Of a stretch of DNA of 64,000 nt, positions 1-11,572 are shown one piece after another. The notes below the pieces were generated by a model, which worked only from the letters and a program-made list of their open reading frames with translations, did no database searches and was not told the origin of the DNA. A program made the position numbers and the translations under genes. Source of the DNA: Diphasiastrum complanatum (Eukaryota > Streptophyta > Lycopodiopsida > Lycopodiales > Lycopodiaceae); the NCBI GenBank assembly GCA_029204225.1, contig CM055102.1, positions 26,326,922-26,390,921 of the forward strand, read 5' to 3'. Position 1 is the first letter of the stretch; each line of letters starts with the position of its first letter.

Positions 1-492
1 TGTAGATGTAAAGAAACAACATCTAATAGACATTGTCTCCTCTCATTTTGGTAGTTGATAATTCTAGGAACTAAAGGCATATTGTGGCAGTGCTCCCTTT
101 GTAGGAGGCCAGCACAATTGGAAGGGGTGCTGGCACAACAAGCCATCCTTTGACAGTCATTAACTTGTAACCTCATCCCTGCAATAATATATAGCGAATT
201 TCCTTGATATTTTGGATATTGATATTCAATTGACTGTTTACTGTTCTATTCTATTGCTTAACACCTGATCTTGTTTGGATGTTTTCTGGGCCCTTATGCA
301 TCCTGTCCTAGGGGTAGGCACAAGCCTGTTTTCAAGCACATATTTCCACTATTTCTTTCTAGAAACTTATGGACTTTTCCTGTGTTGTTCTGTTTAGTGT
401 TATATCTCTGCATATTTTTGTGCTTTGGATTCTTTGCTGATTAGAAATTTGTTATCCATTTTTTCTCACCACTGTTTTTAAATGCATGTCAG

Positions 493-705
493 ATATGGGA
501 ACACTTGTTCAAAACACTTCAACTTCATGGCAAGGTCCTGTTTGAAGTAGGTGTTATCAAGACATCAGATCTGGAGGATTATGTTCACTCAACTAAAAGT
601 GAGAAAAGCACCATGGTGGAACTAGGGCTTCCTGCATATACCCTCCTTAAAAATCTCATGATCTCAGCGAAATCTGACTCACCTGGCCTTGTATTATGTG
701 CGTTA
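493..705 (+). CDS. exon-like block, unrecognised host gene
   Basis: An AG acceptor at 491-492 is followed by a frame open to a stop at 706-708, beginning IWEHLFKTLQLHGK. Candidate donors are at 535 (AAG|GTCCTG) and near 598 (AAAA|GTGAGA), so the true exon probably ends inside this interval. The composition looks coding and no transposon domain is visible. It may belong to the same gene as the block at 859-1102. I do not recognise the product. Exon status rests only on the splice-like borders and the open frame. Confidence 0.35.
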
Positions 706-858
706 TAACCTATGGTTTGTGTGTTTTGTGCTCTTTTGGCTGCACACATCTATTTACCATGCCCAAGTCAGCACTTATTTCAGCTAAAATTGCCAGTTTA
801 CAAAGGAAAAAATCTCAGATGATTTTGTGAAATTTCTGTGTTGTGGCTTTTTTTGCAG

Positions 859-1102
859 ATAATGGTCAAGAGTTGACAAGCTCTAATAGGCCACAAGATC
901 GTTTGATGGATTGGTTCTTTGATCCTCTTGTGGTTTTAAAGGAGCAAATTAGAGCTGCATGTCTGCAACCAACTGATGAACACTACTTAGAAAAGTTAGT
1001 ATTGGCATCTGGTCACCCTGAACAACTTGACTTTTGGCAGAATGGCAGTATTGAACCAGAGAATAATGTGAAAAAGGGCGAGTTGCAGGCTATTGCAAGA
1101 AG
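859..1102 (+). CDS. exon-like block, unrecognised host gene
   Basis: A T-rich tract ending in GCAG (856-858) precedes an open frame of about 81 codons, ending at AGAAG|GTACAT (donor at 1103). The peptide includes RLMDWFFDPLVVLKEQIRAA and DEHYLEKLVLASGHPEQLDF. It is hydrophilic and protein-like, with no repeat-element motif. Length 244 nt and both splice borders suit an internal plant exon. Neighbours are the block at 493 and LINE debris from 1240. Product unknown. It could be an exon of a gene whose later exons lie beyond a transposon-filled intron, for example at 19.1 kb. Confidence 0.45.
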
Positions 1103-1239
1103 GTACATTTTGAATCCTGGTTTATTGTGCAAGTAACCTTTTCTTTCAGAAAAGTATGAAAATCACTGTCAGATATACTTTCTAGAAGCTTTAAGTGCAT
1201 GGAGGTCTCCAATGGTTTCTTCTATACAGAAAGGAGGTG

Positions 1240-1560
1240 ATATGAAGCTGTGTGTCTAGAGTACTCTGATGTGAATGCTGGAGATCTCGTCATAATAAAA
1301 ACCTCTCTCGTATTATAAGTGCAACACGGCGTGGATCCTCATAGGTAACAAGTGAGTGCAAAGTGATTGGTGTATCTCTAAACAAACATTAATATCTCCC
1401 ATGAATGTGGCATATGAATATACTAAGGTGCTCCTCAGTCTCTACCTCGCCTAGAGAACATAACTAGCAGATTCAATCTGCTCGTGGGGTACCCTAAAAC
1501 CGTAAAACCTTAATCTCGAGGTAATGCAAAGAGACATGAAGCTGACCTAGTATAAAACTT
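1240..1560 (-). mobile_element. LINE (non-LTR) fragment, copy 2, ORF2 C-terminal part
   Basis: Reading leftward on the minus strand gives LGQLHVSLHYLEI, then GEVETEEHLSIFICHIHGRY and, after a stop, CLFRDTPITL. These match LGQLRVSSHQLAIETG and FRCPAYYEIRGRYHCLYRDT of the longer LINE copy just to the right. The frame is broken by stops. The copy is truncated and only about 320 bp remain. A short run of GAATTA-like units at about 1580-1610 between the copies could be the 3' tail of the neighbouring copy. Confidence 0.6.
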
Positions 1561-1599
1561 GAGACCATGTGATAACCAGAGAACTAGAATTAAAATTAG

Positions 1600-3700
1600 A
1601 ATTAGAATATATTAATGTCTATCAAGTGCCCGAGGTCACATAAGACAAGTAGAAAGTACATCAAAAAAGGAGCATTGTCCACGTAGGACTTATTCCTAAA
1701 AGCTAAACCAGCACAGAAAAAAGAGAAAAAAACGAAGCTTAACCTCCAGTTCTGTCGAGGGTACAATATCAGTAGCTTAACCACCAGCTACACAGGAAAA
1801 CTGATATAAGTTAACTAACTGGCTAAGTGGATATAAAAAACTGCGTGATATGGTGAGAAGCAGGCGTTGGCCTCCGGTGAAGAGCCCTGGGCCTGGAGGA
1901 GCGAAGAGGACGTTCGGTCGTCGTACTGGAATGTCTATCTCACTATCAGAAGTCTCATCTCTATCCCTTTTCTGGAAAAAGTGCGTAATGTGGGACTGGC
2001 TATGATCCACATCAGAAGCATCCAATAAAAACGAAGATCTCAGAGTAAACATCTCTCGTAATAATAAACCAACACATCTCGCATCTGAGAAGGCAAGGAA
2101 ACAACCAAGTGTAAGTGGAGTATCTCTGTATAAGCAATGGTATCTGCCTCTGATCTCATAGTAGGCTGGACATCGGAAAATGAAATGGAACTCATCCTCA
2201 ATCTCCTGTAAAGAGCAACACTGACAAATTCGTAGCGGTCGAGGTGTGTCTGTGTATCTTCCTGTCTCAATAGCAAGTTGGTGAGAAGAGACCCTAAGCT
2301 GACCAAGACGATAACGCAGGCTGAAAGGTAATGTCTGAGACAAATAACCTGGCCGAATGGGAAGCCCGGAAACATCAAGCTGAAGAAGATGAGTGTGATA
2401 AAAATGAAGCTTGACCCATGATGGATCTGGGTGAGACCATACTGTGCTGATGTAAGCTCTGTAAATCTGCTGGCGGATATATGCGTGTGACCCATTTGGG
2501 AGATCAGATATAGATAAACCCCACCTACTCAAAAGGTCAGAAACATACTGAAACCATGAGGACTTAGCTTGCTGACTAGCCAGAGTGTGAGAGGATGTGA
2601 AAGCTGCAACAACATATCTGGATGAGTCAAGCTCCGAGACTCTATGAATGAATGTGATATTCCGAAATATAGCCTCAACAATGAGCGGTGGTGAGGCAAA
2701 CTCTGCCAGTATGATATCATGGGGAACTGACTGCCTCACACGGATCATCCGGCTAAGCATAAGGATCTGCAACCGTTAAATATCACTCCAAGTATCTCTG
2801 GACAAGCCAGGACACCATGTCTCTACTAAATATAGAGCAACCGGAGAGATAGTGGCAGAAAAAAGGCGACAGCGCGTATCAGGATCATGCACATAGTAAA
2901 TAGAGGAAAACCTCTTCATCTGGACAAGACCAGAGTGCCCCTTGCGGAGCCTAGACAGTGCAGCTGGTCTAAAAGTGAGCAACGAACCAGTAAAAAGGAC
3001 ACCCAAGTATGTATAAGAGGCTAATATCTCCAGTGGCAGCCCATCATAGTAGAACACCGTGTCTCTCATATGCTGTCGATTGGTGTTGAGCACCATGACC
3101 TTGGTCTTACCAATGTTCACCATCAAACCCCATGTTTGGTAGAAAGTATATAAAGCATCAAGGTGCTGCTGAAGCCCAGATGCTGATCTCGATAGACGTA
3201 TCACGTCATCTGCATACAATAGAATAGGGATAATCATATCTGCTAACGGACAACCATCTCCACCCTTGTCCCTAATAATCCACTCAAGATCATCAATATA
3301 TAGAGCAAGAAAGTAGGGGACAAAGGACATCCCTGCTTAAGTCCCATTGTACTATGAATGTAAGAGGACCATCCATCACCATCTCGAAAGCGAGCTAGCA
3401 CTCTCTCATACAATGTGACGATAGCAGCAATGATCTCTTGCGAAGCGATGCTAGGCGTTGGAGTAAAAGGTGTCTCGGAACAGAATCAAAGGCTTTGCAG
3501 AAATCCACAAAGCAACAATAAACCCTCTGCTTCCTGAACTTAGCCTCCTCAATAATGCATCTCAGGATGAATATCTGGTCAATTGTGGAGTAGCCAGCAC
3601 GAAAATCTGCCTGTCCCGTAGTAGAAGAAGAAGAAGCTTTATTAACGTCTTGAAGGCACCCATAGGTGCATAAGACACATACATATGTACAAAGCATGGT
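1600..3700 (-). mobile_element. LINE (non-LTR retrotransposon), copy 1, RT to C-terminal zinc region
   Basis: Three consecutive minus-strand frames form one broken ORF2. The frame 3395-3697 carries the RT block FRAGYSTIDQIFILRCIIEEA-type sequence and VDFCKAFDSVPR. The frame 2776-3330 carries the RT active site YADDV and GLMVNIGKTKVMVLN. The frame 1777-2772 carries the C-terminal region with a CQCC...H...CP cysteine-histidine cluster. The 5' part (endonuclease) is absent; the sequence ends at 3700 where Ty3 sequence on the other strand begins. At least two frameshifts make it a pseudogene. The clade is not certain from sequence alone. Confidence 0.8.
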
Positions 3701-3734
3701 AGCTTAGACAGGCTCAGCAAGAGGATCCTCATTG

Positions 3735-5082
3735 TCAGGGAATTGTGAGAGAGACAAATCTTGCGCAAGTAGATTCTCAAGGTGAGAGTTCTAGTCTCCT
3801 TGCTCACACTTACCTTAAATATACCATAGAAGATGGTATGATTAAGAAAAATGGCAAACTTCTCGTTCCAGCTTGTGAGCTGTGTAGGAAGATCGTCCAT
3901 ATATATCATGATAGCCCTAGTGCAGGTCATCCTGGTGTGGATAGGACCTATGAGTTGATCGTACATAACTTCTGGTGGCCTAAATTGAAAAAAAGATGTT
4001 TACCATTATGTGACGCACTGTTTGAAGTGCCAGGTCAATAAAGATGAAAGGATTAAAACTCCTGGAGTTTTACACCCACTACCTGTGCCAGGTGGAAGAT
4101 GGGAGAGTATCTCCTTGGATTTTATCACTAACTTACCTCGTACACAGTCACAACATGATTCTATCTTGGTCGTAGTTGACAGACTCACTAAGATGGCTCA
4201 TTTTATTCCAACGCGTAAAAAGATTGATGCGGCTGGAGTAGCTAATTTGTTTATCGAGCATGTGTTTAGACTTCATGGATTACCGTCATCCATAATGTCT
4301 GACAGGGATACTCGATTCACTGCAGTTATGGCCAAACTTGAAGTCCAATTGAGAATGAGCAGTACGGAGCATGCTGAAACGGATGGCCAAACTGAGAGAG
4401 TCAACCAGACAATGACAAGAAAAATGTGAGTACTAAGATGAGTCCTTTCGAGCTTAATTATGGTTTTAGGCCAGCTAGCCCTGTTACGGTAGGAATTTCT
4501 CAGGGAGTGCCTAGTGCGGCTAATATCCTAACTCAAATGAATGAAATGCTTGAGTTAGCGAAGGTTAATATTAGGCAAGCGATGGATCGAGCTAAGTCTT
4601 ACGCTGATCAGCAGCGCACGCCTAGAGAGTTTGTGGTAGGAGACATGGTGTTTCTCCAAGTACCCAAGGACTCTACTAAGACCCGTAAGACATGCAAATG
4701 TTACAAGGTATCCCCGCGTTATTGTGGACCCTGGAAAATTGTTAAAAGGATCAGTGATGTTTCTTATAAGTTAGATTTTCCTAAAACTTGTAAAGTGCAT
4801 CCTGTATTTCATGTTTCTAGATTGAAACGGGTTTTACATAACGGTGATAACTTGTTGTCTGATGGTTTCTTTGCATTCCAAGAGCAGGGAGAAGTAACCC
4901 ATGGGCCAACGAGGGTATTGGATAGGCGGAAGAGGCGTTTACGCAACGGTTTGATCCGTGAGTACTTGGTTGCTTCGCATGGCATGCCTGTCTCTGATGC
5001 TACCTAGGAGACCGCGCACAGTTTGCGTGCACAATACACTACCTTTGCCATCGCGGACGATGTTACTTGAGGGGGGAAGGGA
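3735..5082 (+). mobile_element. Ty3/gypsy chromovirus 3' end: integrase, chromodomain, PPT
   Basis: The frame 3745-4041 holds the integrase H2C2 zinc region (HDSPSAGHPGVDRTYELI). A frameshift near 4008 leads to 4010-4429 with CLKCQVNKDERIK, then the core: SISLDFITNLPR, VDRLTKMAHFIP and TDGQTERVNQ. A second break near 4425 deletes the end of the core. The frame 4426-5007 holds the GPY/F-type tail (GPWKIVKRISDVSYKLDFP) and a chromodomain remnant with EYLVASHGMP in which the expected Trp codon is TAG. A purine run at 5068-5082 is the polypurine tract. The 5' part is missing and the LINE adjoins on the left. Not functional. Confidence 0.85.
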
Positions 5083-5640
5083 TGTTACAACTTTTACTCC
5101 CTGTCTTGGTTGTTTACTATTTTTACTTATAGATGTATTTCTTGTAGATACAGAAATGGCTAAGTCACCGGCCTGTGGTGACCTTTGTAACAGAAATGTA
5201 AATAAAGTTGTTAATTAAGTTTCTGAGCCTCAGAGTCGCATGTTGCTTGGGTATAGGGTACTGGGTCATTAATTAGGAGTGGCTGGACTGGCCTCCTAAA
5301 AAGTAGGAAAGTTGACAAGTCAACGTGACACATCTCATATGCTCATCGGGACACTTGGTCCAGTGAATGAGTGACACATGTTAGGGTTGACCGGTCAAAC
5401 ATGACACATGTCACATGCTCACTTGGTCCAGAGTGGATGAGTGACACATGTCAAGCTACTCACTTGCCTATGTGTCAGGGTACTGCCAAGTGGCAAGTGT
5501 TGACTGTGCATGGAGTTGGCCATGTGTCGAGATTTAGAAAGGGTCAGGGTTGAGGGGTGCTTGAGGATTGTGTATAAGTGAGCCTAGAGAGAGGCATTCC
5601 TCATCATAATCTATGCACAAAGGCTGGGAGGAGACGACGC
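5083..5640 (+). repeat. LTR (3' LTR of the chromovirus), right end unclear
   Basis: TGTTACAACTTTT begins directly after the polypurine tract, as expected for an LTR. Between 5330 and 5530 the motif TGACACATGT and 'CTCACTTGGTCCAG' recur several times, as in a U3 enhancer region. A TATA-like TGTATAAGTG lies at about 5570. I cannot define the LTR end: LINE sequence starts by about 5665 and a different LTR-like block follows at 6229. Confidence 0.6.
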
Positions 5641-5664
5641 AGCCAGCTCCACTGTGTTTGTGTT

Positions 5665-6200
5665 TGATGCTATGCGCTTGCAGGGAATCAGAAAGGTTGG
5701 AAGTTTGTGGCGATCAATGCATGTTTGGACGGGTGTTGGTAGGAAGATCAGGGAGAGCCTGACAATAGCTGGCAAACCCTCTCTTCCAGGGGGATACCTT
5801 GGAAGGGTCCAGTCTCAATCTCAAGCTGATGTGATGAGACGCGAAGCTGGCCTAATGAGAATCTCAAACCATGAGACACTTTTGAATCCAAGTATCATGG
5901 TAGAATAGGGAACCTTCTTATATCCAAATCCAAGAAATGGGTCCGATAATAGTCAGGTTTAACCCCTAACTGGCCTTGCCATGCTCTCCGAAGATATGCT
6001 CGATATAGGAAGTGTCTGATGTAGTCATGAGTGCTTGCTGGAAGGTCTGCGATAGAAATGCAAGTGTGTCAAGTAAATGGGAGGCCTGAGAGAACCATGA
6101 TAGTCAGTAACCCTGAATATGAAGGTGCTATGATGAGGTCTGTGTGTATCTCTGCTCATCCATGGGAAATGCCCTGACTCGCTATATATATGTGATAAGC
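5665..6200 (-). mobile_element. LINE fragment, copy 3
   Basis: Minus-strand translation gives VKPDYYRTHFLDLD and LGQLRVSSHQLEIETGPF. These align with VKLHFYHTHLLQLD and LGQLRVSSHQLAIETGRY of the LINE at 1.8-2.8 kb. Stops and frame changes interrupt it. The fragment separates the LTR starting at 5083 from the LTR-like block at 6229, so it is either an insertion in one LTR or lies between two elements. Confidence 0.65.
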
Positions 6201-6228
6201 CAAAAGATAGCATCAAGCTGTATTGGTG

Positions 6229-6720
6229 GTGTTAGAGCCCAGTGTTGCTCTAGCATGACCTCGGCACGACCGGTTACTAGAGGGCCTGAGGCCAAGTGTC
6301 GACAAAGGCTAGTGAATGGAGTGGACATCTGTCCCAAGCTGGGACCGATGAATCACAAGCAGTGACTTGGTGTGACTGCCTGACAAGCTGTCAGAGACGC
6401 GGTGAATTGTGACTGTCGAGGTCCTAGCAGTCAATGATGAGATGCTAGTTGGCAAGTAGTTGAGGTGACCAAGCGGGTCATAGGTCTTTGGCGGGGCATG
6501 GGGTGGTACCCAATGAGTCACTCAGTATTTATAGGTCACAGGCATGCATGCCAGGTGGATTGATCACCCATTGTTGGATGCCATGTGCGAGGTGATAGGA
6601 ATAGCAGGTAGCAGGACTCATAGAGAGGGTGCCCATGGTTGGGAGGTTCATTCTACACATCGGCCTTCTAGGATTCACGAGCTTGGAGAGACTTGCTCTA
6701 TGACAATTGGTATTAGAGCC
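6229..6720 (+). repeat. LTR end plus tRNA-iMet primer-binding site
   Basis: The block opens with TGTTAGAGCCC, has a TATA box (TATTTATAGG) near 6528 and ends in TGACA at 6705. The primer-binding site TTGGTATTAGAGCC follows at 6707-6720; it is one base off the usual initiator-Met complement. The left border is uncertain. It may be the distal half of the LTR starting at 5083, interrupted by LINE copy 3, or a separate LTR. Confidence 0.6.
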
Positions 6721-7800
6721 TCATTCTAGACAGAGAACAGCTCGTTATAGAGAGAAAGTGAGAAAAACTTCATTTTTGGCTTGTTTCTTGAGGATTTTGG
6801 TGGGGGAAAAGGACAGAGCTTCTTAGGGTGTGATAGAACCTCCAGCGCTGCTGCTCCAACCCATAGGATCGATCAAATTCACTGTTTTTGGATCAGATTT
6901 TTCCTACAAGTCCATCGTTGCCTAGGAAGGGCAAAAATTAGCACTTCAATTGGCCATAACTTCTCCTACAAGTGTTGGATTGTGGTTAGAGTTCGGCAGG
7001 GTATTGTGGGTACTGGAACCGCTGCGCAGGAAGGCTTTAGCCCAAGAAAATTTGTCCACAATCTTGGATTTTTCCAAAAGTCAGATTTTTCACCACTTTT
7101 TGGGCTGTTGCAGTTGAAGCCTCATAACTTTCTCAGTTTTGTCCGTTTGACCCGAGATTTGGCATAAAGCATCCTTAGAGGAGGGCGCCCTACTACAACT
7201 ACACCTCCAACCCATTTTCAGATCGAAGATCAAGCAATTTACAGCTGATTCCAAGCTGTTTTTGCTGGTTTTTTTGGGAAAAAATTTACAAAAAATTCAG
7301 ATTTTCCAAGGAGTGGAACCAACACAAGTATATGGTCAGTCTATTGAAGAAAGGGCCAGCATTTCAGGGAGCACTTTATCTATTATTTCAGTTTTGTTTT
7401 TGCAATCCTTCTTTGTTGTGCTTACTTTTGAAGAGTTCTTTGTTGATTTTCTAGTTTTTTCTATGTTTATTTCTTGCCATCTTGTCCCTATTGTGTCCAT
7501 CATGGCTGATGATCCTGTCGATATTCCTCTTAGCCCTCTAGTTGACCTCTAATTGCCACTTGCTAGCATAGTGACGTCTGAGGGTATTTCGGTTGACCTA
7601 GCCAAGGTGGCTGTGGTTAAGAGTGGCCGAGGCCTGCCGATATACGCTAGTTACAATCTTTCTTAGGTTTTTGTAAGTTCTACCGACGGTTCGTTAAGAA
7701 CTATTCTTGGGTAGCTGCACCTTTACCAGACCAGTTACAAAAGAACAACACTATAGCTCGGTGGGATGCTGAAGCTCAGCCAGTTAGAATCTCTCAATCC
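6721..7800 (+). mobile_element. Ty3/gypsy leader, gag start and RT remnant with internal deletion
   Basis: An untranslated leader follows the primer site. A gag-like start at 7503 (ATGGCTGATGATCC) reads MADDPVDIPLSPLVDL and then stops at 7550. Immediately after, VTSEGISVDLAKVAVVK and [20 protein letters not shown] are the thumb/connection part of a Ty3 RT. Everything between gag codon 16 and the RT C-terminus has been lost. The fragment fades out near 7800. Confidence 0.65.
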
Positions 7801-9410
7801 ATAAAGAATATAATACTTCCTTGAAGCATAGGGAAGAAACTGCAGTACTCCAAAAAACACTAGCCAAGAAAATTGTCTTCAGTCTATCGTGCCCAGGGTA
7901 CTTGCTTAGACCAAATAGGATTCTGTTCTTTCTTTATAACAGAACCTTCAAGTAACTCCAGGTAGTCCGTCTCAAATCCAATGACCAAGTAGATAATAGA
8001 ACCCAATTTTGCCTTCATGGACTTTGGAGGCTCCATAAGTTCCCAGGTTTCACACTTCAAAAGCATTATTCTTTACAATAGCATCCACTCAAATAGAGCT
8101 TACAGATGCACCAATTTTTTAATAAATGAGTTCAACCTCATCTTCAGACATCAAACACAGTGGTCAAGTCAATTGAGGCTTAAAACCCCTACTCCTTTAG
8201 TTCCTCCCTCCAAGCAACAACAACAACAGCAACAACAACATCATCAGCACCCATCAACAGCTTCAATGAACCGCCTGGTCAGCTTATCAATGCCACTACA
8301 AAAACTGAAGGTAAGAGAACAATGTAGATTTATCTACTCTGATGATAGAACTTCCATCTAAGTTGCACTTTTAGAGTAGAAGAAGGATCAACAATAGAGA
8401 TTGATACTCCATAGGAAGATCAACATATGGTTCTAAAACAACCTCATCCTGATCTCATTATTGGTCAGATCATCATAGATGTGCAGCCAACATCCTCATA
8501 AGGTAGTAAGATGGTTAGGGCATCATCAATACATGATTGTTGCAATTGCCAGGGCATTGTGGTCATTGTCAGGGCTTTGTGGTCGTCCCAGAACCAGGCC
8601 ATTTCTTGCATTCTTCAGGATTCAAGAGAGATGTGTCATAACAACTGAATTAGACTTTTAAGTGCGTTTTCATTAGGCTTAATTGCAACAGTTTTGACAT
8701 GAGGTTAATGTCACCTTGTGACTTATGAGAGCAGGTTCACGAATTAAGCTGATGTAGATGATTGCTTAGTCGAATCCTGCCAGTCTTGATAACATGATTC
8801 CGATTCCCTCAATAATTGTGTTTTAATGTAACTTTTGAATTCCTTCATTTTGTACATGCATCTGATTTAGTCTTCAACATAAAAACAAGAATACTATTGA
8901 GATTAATAGATCCCCACTGATCTATGGCTAGTAGACTTCATGGAGAGCCATTTGAGATTGAACTCCGAATTATGGAATTCATCAAAGTGTTTTTGCTTAT
9001 CCTGTAATAACATAGCTAAACCGATAAATGCACCACCAAAAAATAGGTTGAGCTGAGACACATAATGTGACAACGACTAACTTGTTCAACACTCTTCTTC
9101 TTTACGACCACCCGTGTGCAAAAAATCCCAAAAGGATTTCACATGGAAGAAATAGCAGTAAAATTTCAAATCAGAAACCTGCTCCAACTTCCATTCAGTT
9201 ATATCACTTAAAATTCTGCTTTGTCTTGGGTTATGGATTCAAGGTTTGTGTTCATGTATATTATATAGGAAAGGAACCACTACCCCAACCATAAATGCTT
9301 CAGCAAAGCTCACTCCAAGGTACTTGCTAACAGATCAAACAATGGAATTGCATTCCACCAGTTTCTCTACCATGATGCGTACTTGTCTTATAGGATAAAA
9401 AATGCTCATT
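7801..9410. other. no gene identified; short CAA-rich run
   Basis: No transposon domain or convincing exon seen. A minus-strand frame at 7884-8066 (CETWELMEPPKSMKAKLGS) looks protein-like but I could not assign it. A CAA/CAG-rich stretch at 8212-8240 encodes a poly-Gln tract in one frame and is probably simple sequence. Confidence 0.4.
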
Positions 9411-9727
9411 GGTATTGTTAGACTCTTTAATACCGCAAACCTCCAAGGTGCCGGTTAACCACAAGAGACCGAACGATTCACGTTCCACCCCGCCATAGGA
9501 CCTAATCCAGGTCCACCCACCGTGCCCTGGCCTGTGACCGTATCAAGCAAGATCCGACCTCCATCCTAGACAGTGTCCCATACCACTGCCTAGGCTCTCA
9601 GCCATCTCCCGCCTCAAACTAGCACTCATCTTGGCCGTGCACACGCTCTCCATGCACCTCCTCCTAACTAGATAGAATGGATGGCAAATGAGTCCTCCTC
9701 CCCTTGTATACCTCCAAGGTGGGAGAC

Positions 9728-10085
9728 TGTTACGAGCTCGTGACCAGTGCCGAACCCTAGAGAACACAGATAGGTCAGATATCACAGTCAGGGTCGTGTC
9801 TAGCGTACACGACCAACAAGGCAAGACAGTGTGAGTAGTGTGCCCCAGCACGGTCCATAGCTATGGCGGGCCTAACACAGTCTAGGGACCCTGTCAGCAG
9901 GACAGGGCCCCCAATTGGGTCCCGATGTGCAGTCGGCCACGTCAATGACACGTGGCCAACACTTGGCAGTTGCATGCTACCAGTCCTCACACTGGGCTAG
10001 GAGGGGCTTACTCTATATTAGGGAGTAGGCAAGGTTGGGTGGATCAGTGAGTGTTTGCCCTACTGTGGTGTTAGGATCTATTACA
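9728..10085 (+). repeat. 5' LTR of nested Ty3 element (358 bp)
   Basis: The LTR starts TGTTACGAGC and ends GGATCTATTACA directly before the primer-binding site TGGTATCAGAGCC (10087). Its last ~130 bp are nearly identical to 15128-15252. A TATA-like CTATATTAGG lies near 10012. Confidence 0.85.
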
Positions 10086-10879
10086 CTGGTATCAGAGCCA
10101 TCTCCATCTTTGGGAGCTAAGTAACATCAGGGAGAAAGTAGAGAGAGTGCTCAGAATCTCTTAAAACTTTGGTAAAATAGAGGAGGAAGATCGCTGTAGA
10201 TGCAGCCTTCAAACCTTTGAAATTCACTGAGAAATTACAGTAGTAAGGAGTCAGATTCCATGTGTAGGTAGCTCGCTGGAAAGGCAGCTGTTCATCACAG
10301 GGTTCAGAGAGTTTTCTACACATTTTCCAGCGGAATCAGAGTAGGAATAAGCAAGCACCTCCATCGCTGTAAATGCAGAGACTTGCATCTGGTTTTCAGG
10401 GAAAAATTCAGTAGTTCTCAACGAGTTTGAAGCCAAAAGGGAAGAGCAGGGTCAGCGCTGCCAGTGCTTCTGAAAATTCAGATTTTGGACAAATTTTTGG
10501 GACCCAACTTCAAAGATTTGGAGCAGTAGTTTTTCTACCAGATCAGCGAGCAGGGGGCTTCTGAAATTTCAGAATTCAGAGGTGCTTTTGGACTTCAAAT
10601 TTGCCTTTTTGTGGACAAATTGGGATGTTGTTAGACCAGCGAGGGGGGATAGCAAAAATTTCAGATCTTTTTGCACTTTTTCCGCTACTATTCAAATTTC
10701 TCAGAACCACAGGTCTGAAAGCAATTGAGGAAGAGCTGAGAGGGCTTTTCTTGATTCTCTCTGTGGAAGTACAGTTCTCAGAAAGAGCTAAGTTTTCTTT
10801 CCTTCGCTTGTATAGTTGTAAATTAGTCTTTCTGACTTTTTTTTTTAGAAGTTAAGGTACCTCTCTTTCAGTTCTGAAA

Positions 10880-11570
10880 ATGACCACTCCTCAGGGACCT
10901 GATCAACCCCCGGAGAGAGGCATCGACGAGCTTGAAACAGAAGCCTTGGCTTACAGTAAAGGGAAAGAACCCATGGAAATGGAAGAACAGGAACAGTTCG
11001 CCGAAGAACTCGACGAATTGGTTACCAAGGAGCAATTTCTCCACTTGGTAACAGAAGTGGATGAACTGAAGTTGGCATTAGCCAATTTCAAGTCTAGTGT
11101 GGACGACTCGTTCGCTGAACTCAAAGGTTTGATTTTGAGTTCTGCGAAAAGAAGCCTTCCCTCCACTTCTCAGTTGTCCCCTTCTCCACTTCCATCGGTT
11201 TCGGGTGAGACTCTGCGGTCTCATCCCAGTGTCTTTAAAGATTTAAAGACTCCTACTTTTATTGGGGAAGAGAAGGATAGAAACGCAGATATTCTACAAA
11301 CCTTAAATGGAAGAACATTTATGCTCCTAAACAGACCCCTGACCATTTGCAAGCAATTGAGGCCAGTCTTTTCTTAGGGCCCATGGCCTATAAGTGGTGG
11401 TTAAATCTCTAGGAGACTGGGCAGACTCCCCGGTCATGGAAAGCCTTTGAAGAAGCTTTCCTAAGAGAATTCCTACCAGAAAATGAACTTGATAGAGCCT
11501 GGGAAGCCTGGGAAAGAACAGTAATGGACAAGTCCCTAATCCAATATATCTCGCAGTACCGAGAAGCAAA
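10880..11570 (+). pseudogene. Ty3 gag N-terminal part
   Basis: The ATG at 10880 opens a 165-codon frame beginning MTTPQGPDQPPERGIDELE, with an acidic coiled-coil-like stretch (residues ~40-85) and then a Ser/Pro-rich linker. A frameshift near 11330 moves the retrotransposon gag domain to another frame (GPMAYKWWLNL, SWKAFEEAFLREFLPENE), with a TAG at about 11410. The capsid-like protein would form the virus-like particle. It is broken in this copy. The leader before it (10100-10879) has no ORF of note. Confidence 0.75.
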
Positions 11571-11572
11571 AT

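Noticed and set aside
2040-2495. 151-codon minus ORF
   Set aside because: Shadow frame of the LINE ORF2 segment.
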